Program-made: the position numbers and the translations under genes
In this document: positions 60,619 to 64,000 of the stretch, piece after piece
Numbering within the stretch: the first letter of the stretch is position 1
Layout of the letters: the number at the start of each line of letters is the position of its first letter
Notes under the pieces: model-generated
Databases searched by the model: none
Seen by the model: the letters and a program-made list of their open reading frames with translations, nothing else
What the model was told of the DNA's origin: nothing
Assembly (NCBI GenBank): GCA_963824105.1
Contig: CAWGNN010000008.1
Span: 159,900-223,899 of the forward strand
Direction of reading: 5' to 3'
Length of the DNA: 64,000 nucleotides
Source: CAWDVB01 sp963824105
Lineage (GTDB): Bacteria > Actinomycetota > Actinomycetes > Propionibacteriales > Nocardioidaceae

Positions 60619-60900
60619 CACCAAACCTCCTGATCGAACCGATGTGTGTTCGGGTCAGGAGGGCAACGCTGCTTCGAGCTGGGCAATCCCTTCTTGAGCC
60701 ACTCCCGCCCTGGCGGTGGCCGGGGAAACGCAGGCCATGTGAGAGCCACACGCGAAGCGTGGGCAGCCGATGTGAGAGCGACAACCCCAGCCACCTCGAC
60801 CGAGCCTCGTCAGCACCCAGCCGTGGCGTCAATGAAACAAGCAGCCGATGAGCGTTCGACGCTACGCGGCCACCCGCATAACAAGCATTTCCGGATGCCC
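60619..60900 (-). other. non-coding end of the IS110 element, candidate bridge RNA region
   Basis: This 282-base region upstream of the transposase has no gene. It contains a hairpin CACGC-GAA-GCGTG near 60749-60761, and direct repeats TGTGAGAGC (twice, near 60738 and 60771) and GCAGCCGATG (twice, near 60764 and 60841). In IS621 and other IS110-group elements the non-coding end upstream of the recombinase encodes a structured bridge RNA. Position and structure make this the expected place; the element's true ends were not located. Confidence 0.45.
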
Positions 60901-61224
60901 CTAGCCCACGGACTCCACGTGGAAGTAGCCGACTGTGGTCGGGCCCTCAGTCACAACGATCACATCACCGGCAGCGACGTCATGCGGGTAGTGATAATCG
61001 CCGACAAGCCACCCCGCGTCCGCTGAGGACGTCCACGCACCAGGCTGGGTCGGCCGAACGACGAGCGACGCGAGCCCGGTATTCACGGTCAAGGGGGGAA
61101 CGAACCCGTTTGCGGCATAGTCCCTGTCTGCCGAAGGGGCCGGGGGACCGGTTCGCCTTCCACCCTGTTCCGGGGTCAGCCAGACGACTTTGCTGTGGAA
61201 GCGAAGCGGATCGTATGGATGCAC
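60901..61224 (-). CDS. small hypothetical protein resembling EF-Tu domain III
   Basis: This 107-residue protein reads like a six-stranded beta barrel. Its FHSKVVWLTPEQGGRRTGPP segment followed by FVPPLTVNTGLASLVVR recalls the GGRHTPF region of elongation factor Tu domain III. No GTPase domain is attached. Such stand-alone barrels occur in actinobacteria with no assigned role. It lies between the IS110 end and a toxin-antitoxin-like operator and is transcribed toward the IS. Confidence 0.65.
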   Translation of the reverse strand: MHPYDPLRFHSKVVWLTPEQGGRRTGPPAPSADRDYAANGFVPPLTVNTGLASLVVRPTQPGAWTSSADAGWLVGDYHYPHDVAAGDVIVVTEGPTTVGYFHVESVG

Positions 61225-61291
61225 GACCAGAGCCTCTCACGCACTTTCCGCTCTTCGGCAGGTTCGCGCACCCTCCGCGGCTTGAGCGGGC

Positions 61292-61338
61292 GTCAAGAAC
61301 TTCTTGACACCTTTCAGAATGTCAAGGCATCATTGACA
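61292..61338. promoter_or_regulatory. alternating GTCAA/TTGAC half-site array upstream of a toxin-antitoxin-like pair
   Basis: GTCAAGAA-C-TTCTTGAC (61292-61308) is a perfect palindrome. CTTGACA at 61303-61309 pairs with TGTCAAG at 61320-61326, and TGTCAA-N7-TTGACA spans 61320-61338. TTGACA at 61304-61309 is a perfect -35 and CATCAT at 61328-61333 a weak -10 after an 18-base spacer. The start point would fall on the ATG at 61340. An autorepressed leaderless promoter is the simplest reading. Confidence 0.65.
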
Positions 61339-61339
61339 G

Positions 61340-61576
61340 ATGGAGGTCGAGGGCTCGGCTCGGAAGCACGGAGTCGACGCCGTCGACATCGCCCACGCCT
61401 GGACCAACGCCATCCGACTGGTCGAGTACGAGTATGAGGGCGAGGAACGCCTGCTGATCATCGGACCCGACCGCCACGGACGCATGCTGGAACTGGTTGC
61501 CGTCCCTGCCGGCGAACCAACGCGGATCATTCACGCCGACCGCCTCCGACCGAAGTTCTACGACTATCTGAGATGA
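61340..61576 (+). CDS. small toxin-like protein (BrnT/RelE-like barrel, uncertain)
   Basis: This 78-residue protein has the pattern ARKHGVDAVDIAHAWTNAI, VEYEYEGEERLLIIGPDRHGRMLELVAV and a final HADRLRPKFYDYLR. Small proteins with this layout are common in actinobacteria and are often called BrnT-like toxins. They are usually followed by a small helical or helix-turn-helix gene, as here. The ATG lies at the predicted transcription start. I cannot prove toxin activity. Confidence 0.7.
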   Translation: MEVEGSARKHGVDAVDIAHAWTNAIRLVEYEYEGEERLLIIGPDRHGRMLELVAVPAGEPTRIIHADRLRPKFYDYLR

Positions 61577-61586
61577 GGTGATGATC

Positions 61587-61829
61587 ATGACGAAGACCAA
61601 GGCGGACTACGCACACACGGGACTCGATGAGCTCGACACGAGCACCCATCCGGCTCGCGACGCTGCGCACTTCCGACGCATCATCGCTGCCCGGGAGAGC
61701 CTGGCCTCGGCTGAGCAAGAGCTCCGCGACGCCGTGAAGGCTGCACGCGAGGCGGGGGACTCATGGACCGTGATCGGGGCAGCCCTCGACACGACACGAC
61801 AGGCCGCTCAGCAGCGATTCGGTGGTTAG
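61587..61829 (+). CDS. putative antitoxin-like small helix-turn-helix protein
   Basis: This 80-residue helical protein ends AREAGDSWTVIGAALDTTRQAAQQRFGG, which reads as a helix-turn-helix of the kind found in small actinobacterial DNA-binding proteins. It starts 10 bases after the toxin-like gene behind GAGGTG, so the two form an operon. The array of half-sites upstream is its plausible binding site. Confidence 0.7.
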   Translation: MTKTKADYAHTGLDELDTSTHPARDAAHFRRIIAARESLASAEQELRDAVKAAREAGDSWTVIGAALDTTRQAAQQRFGG

Positions 61830-61871
61830 CGCTCAGCGGCACGTGCGGGCGCTTTCCCCTAGGCTCAGGGC

Positions 61872-62174
61872 ATGTTTGCCCTGAGCCTCGGGGGAACGGC
61901 CATCGGCTGGGTCGACCAAGGTTCCTTCCCAGTTTCGGTCGAGGTGACCCTGACCGATGTGCACGGCAATGTGCACCACATCATCGAGAAGGAACCGGTC
62001 CTGGTCTCGATCCCGATGGCTCTCGACACGGAGTTTCCTGTCCGGCTGGGCGTGGCTGGCACTTGCGTGCGGGCTGGCGCGGAGACCGTCGAGTTGCGTC
62101 TCGCATACGACGTTGTCACAACCGAGGGCGTCGCCGCGCTGACCGTCAACGCCGACGATGTCCACTGGATGTAG
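61872..62174 (+). CDS. small hypothetical protein
   Basis: This 100-residue protein has no signal peptide or membrane segment. It reads as mostly beta strands (GWVDQGSFPVSVEVTLTD, VELRLAYDVVTTEGVAALTVNADDVHWM). No family is recognised and no ribosome site is obvious. Codon use is consistent with a real gene, and the reading frame is clean. Confidence 0.55.
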   Translation: MFALSLGGTAIGWVDQGSFPVSVEVTLTDVHGNVHHIIEKEPVLVSIPMALDTEFPVRLGVAGTCVRAGAETVELRLAYDVVTTEGVAALTVNADDVHWM

Positions 62175-62203
62175 CGCCCGCACATCGGTGCGGGTTCAGG
62201 CGG

Positions 62204-62281
62204 TTAACGCAACACCTCTGCCAGTGCTTGTGATGGTGCTTTGAATCCGAGGGTCTGTCGAGGGCGTCCGTTGAGCTCGTC
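62204..62281 (-). pseudogene. C-terminal remnant of an IS30-family transposase
   Basis: The minus strand encodes DELNGRPRQTLGFKAPSQA and then LAEVLR before a TAA stop. This is the characteristic C-terminus of IS30 transposases. The frame loses similarity upstream of codon DEL, so only about 25 codons remain. It lies beside an IS256 copy in a patch of element debris. Confidence 0.85.
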
Positions 62282-62564
62282 GGCGGGGTCGACGACCGGG
62301 GGAGCGAGGAATGAGCCGCTTCTGGACGCTCAAGCCGAACCTGCGGGTAACTCGCGAAGGGCCGGGGCAGAACCGAACACACGACTTGGGTTTCCGGCTG
62401 GGGTCCTCAGGTGATCGACAAGCCGGCTGCGTCCCAGGGGGGCCATCTTGACGTTCCAACTCGACGTGGGACCCATCCCAAGATGAAGCCACCCCTCAGA
62501 AGGGGGACAGACTGAAGTCGCAGGTGGGAGCTAAATTCCCCATGTCCCAGAGGCCCGGGGGTTG
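62282..62564. other. gap between IS30 remnant and IS256, no gene seen
   Basis: These 283 bases hold no convincing open frame. They separate the IS30 scrap from the left end of the IS256 element and are probably element or insertion debris. Confidence 0.5.
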
Positions 62565-63996
62565 GTCGAGTCCACGGTCGTGGTGGATGAAGGGGCCACC
62601 GCGTGATCCGGTGGTTGCACTCTATGCAGTGAGTGCGGCGGGTGTCAGGTCCTCCTGTTCGGTGGTGGTCTCGTTGGTGTTGATCAGGGCGATCCGGGAG
62701 CGGGCCAGGACGTCGAGTCCGAGGTAGCGGCGGCCTTCGATCCAGTCGTCGTGCTGTTCGGCGAGGACGGCTCCGATGAGGCGGATTGCGGAGGTTCTGT
62801 CGGGGAAGATCCCGACGACGTCGGTGCGGCGGCGGATCTCGCGGTTGAGACGTTCGTTGGGGTTGTTGGACCAGATCTGGCGCCAGATCTCCTTCGGGAA
62901 CGCGGTGAAGGCGAGGATGTCTGGGCGGGCCTCGTCGAGGTGGTCGTGGACCTCGGGGAGCTTGTCGGCGACGGTGTCCAGCAGCTTGTCGAACTGGGCG
63001 TGCACGGCCTTGGCGTCGGGCTGGTCGTAGACGCTGTGCAGCAGCGCTTTCACTCCCGGCCAGGCGTGCTTGGGACAGATCGCCATCAGGTTGGCGGCGT
63101 AGTGGGTGCGGCACCGTTGCCATGAGGCGCCGCCCATCGTGGCCCCGAGCGCGGCGACGAGGCCGGCGTGGGCGTCCGAGGTAACGAGCTTGACCCCGGT
63201 CAGGCCACGGGCGTTCAGGCCACGGAACAGGGTCAGCCACCCGGCTTCGGACTCCGCGGAGCAGATGTCGAGTCCGAGGATCTCGCGGTGCCCATCGGCG
63301 TTGACACCGGTCGCGACCAGGACGTGGGTGTTGACCACTCGGCCGCCCTCACGCACTTTCATCGTCAATGCGTCTGCGGCCACGAACGTGTACGGGCCTT
63401 GGTCGAGTGGGCGGGTGCGGAAGTCCTCGACGTGGGCGTCGAGCTCCTTGGCCATCACGCTGACTTGTGACTTGCTCAACCTGGTGATGCCCAACGTTTC
63501 GACGAGCTTCTCCATCCGCCGCGTCGACACGCCCAGGAGGTAGCAGGTCGCGACCACGGTGGTCAGTGCCCGCTCGGCACGGCGGCGTCGCTCGAGGAGC
63601 CAGTCGGGGAAGTAGGACCCCTCACGCAGCTTCGGGATCGCGACCTCCATCGTCCCGGTGCGGGTGTCGAAGTCTCGGGTCCGGTAGCCGTTGCGGGAGT
63701 TGGTCCGCTCGGGCGACCGCTCGCCGTACGGGGCGCCGCAGATCGCGTCGGCCTCGGCCGACATCAACGCCTGAACGAACGTCGACAACATGCTGCGGAG
63801 CAAGTCTGGCTCGGCGCGCTGCAGGTGGTCAGTCATGAACGTGGTCAGGTCAATAGAGTTGGGGTCGACGGTCATCGTTTGGTTCTCCTTCAGTCGTGCT
63901 TTCGCAGGTCTTCTGAAGGATCACGCGGTGGCCGTCGCTATGTCAGGACGCCACGCTCAGGACGGGCCCGTCGTACACCACGCCCGTGGACTCAAC
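62565..63996. mobile_element. IS256-family element with nested inverted repeats
   Basis: The element carries one transposase gene. A perfect 16-base inverted repeat (GGCCACCGCGTGATCC) lies at 62594-62609 and 63918-63933. Outside it, 62565-62585 and 63976-63996 are also inverted repeats with 19 of 21 bases matching. The distances between inner and outer pairs differ (8 versus 42 bases), so the true ends are uncertain. No target-site duplication is evident; the right end is at the window edge. Confidence 0.7.
62622..63875 (-). CDS. IS256-family transposase
   Basis: This 417-residue protein is a complete IS256 transposase. The Transposase_mut domain is recognisable from CGAPYGERSPERTNSRNGYR. 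The DDE residues are in VAADALTMKVRE, LVTSDAHAGLVAALG and the terminal NNPNERLNREIRRRT. WQRCRTHYAANLM is also diagnostic. No frameshift or stop interrupts it. It lies within inverted repeats, so the element may still be active. Confidence 0.96.
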   Translation of the reverse strand: MTVDPNSIDLTTFMTDHLQRAEPDLLRSMLSTFVQALMSAEADAICGAPYGERSPERTNSRNGYRTRDFDTRTGTMEVAIPKLREGSYFPDWLLERRRRAERALTTVVATCYLLGVSTRRMEKLVETLGITRLSKSQVSVMAKELDAHVEDFRTRPLDQGPYTFVAADALTMKVREGGRVVNTHVLVATGVNADGHREILGLDICSAESEAGWLTLFRGLNARGLTGVKLVTSDAHAGLVAALGATMGGASWQRCRTHYAANLMAICPKHAWPGVKALLHSVYDQPDAKAVHAQFDKLLDTVADKLPEVHDHLDEARPDILAFTAFPKEIWRQIWSNNPNERLNREIRRRTDVVGIFPDRTSAIRLIGAVLAEQHDDWIEGRRYLGLDVLARSRIALINTNETTTEQEDLTPAALTA

Positions 63997-64000
63997 TCGC

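Noticed and set aside
62594..63933. 8-base target-site duplication flanking the IS256 inner repeats
   Set aside because: The 8 bases on the two sides differ (GATGAAGG versus GTCGCTAT), so no duplication is visible at these ends.
1..64000. CRISPR array, rRNA or prophage
   Set aside because: No regularly spaced repeats, ribosomal RNA sequence or phage structural genes were seen.

Overview
The window is high-GC DNA (roughly 70% G+C by eye) with GTG starts, strong GGAGG-type ribosome sites, ATGA/GTGA start-stop overlaps, GTP-dependent PEP carboxykinase and a DUF5999 protein. Together these point to an actinobacterium, most likely Nocardioidaceae or a relative; the genus is an inference from gene content only.

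Layout. 1-5999 (minus): a tightly coupled six-gene operon of an acetyl-CoA-synthetase-like AMP ligase, 2-oxoacid dehydrogenase E1alpha, E1beta and E2, a stand-alone acyl carrier protein, and a phosphoribosyltransferase-hydrolase fusion cut by the window edge. There is no E3. 6198-9955 (minus): an orphan PAS histidine kinase and a secreted M15-like wall peptidase. 10130-13908 (plus): paaABCDE, the complete phenylacetyl-CoA epoxidase. 14790-24163: a TetR regulator, amidohydrolase, amidase and a full oligopeptide-type ABC transporter; the two promoter regions share a nearly identical 22-bp element, so this looks like one regulated amide uptake-and-hydrolysis module. 24347-27402: fdhD plus a YdeP/FdhA-like molybdopterin oxidoreductase. 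28032-32736: PEP carboxykinase, an AI-2E-family membrane protein, a PKD-type secreted protein and DUF5999.

32899-35760 (minus): a CbiM-CbiQ-CbiO ECF nickel/cobalt importer behind a palindrome that fits the actinobacterial Nur box. 35958-39243 (plus): a likely membrane electron-transfer operon (small Gly/Pro-rich membrane protein, ferric-reductase-like flavoprotein, FMN-binding protein, ApbE flavin transferase). 39313-43857: glutamine amidotransferase, dienelactone hydrolase, LemA, HtpX, a membrane protein and a UBP zinc finger. 43963-55845: aldo/keto reductase, three MFS exporters (one fused to a winged-helix-like domain), a ModA-like protein without a signal peptide, two TetR genes each next to a perfect palindromic operator, a lipase-like hydrolase, a zinc-free alcohol dehydrogenase and a double GNAT protein.

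56347-64000 is more accessory: two secreted small proteins, tRNA-Lys(TTT), a HigBA toxin-antitoxin pair, an RDD protein, an IS110 transposase with a non-coding end that could encode a bridge RNA, small hypothetical genes including a second toxin-antitoxin-like pair, the C-terminal scrap of an IS30 transposase, and an IS256 element reaching the window edge. No CRISPR array, rRNA or prophage was seen.
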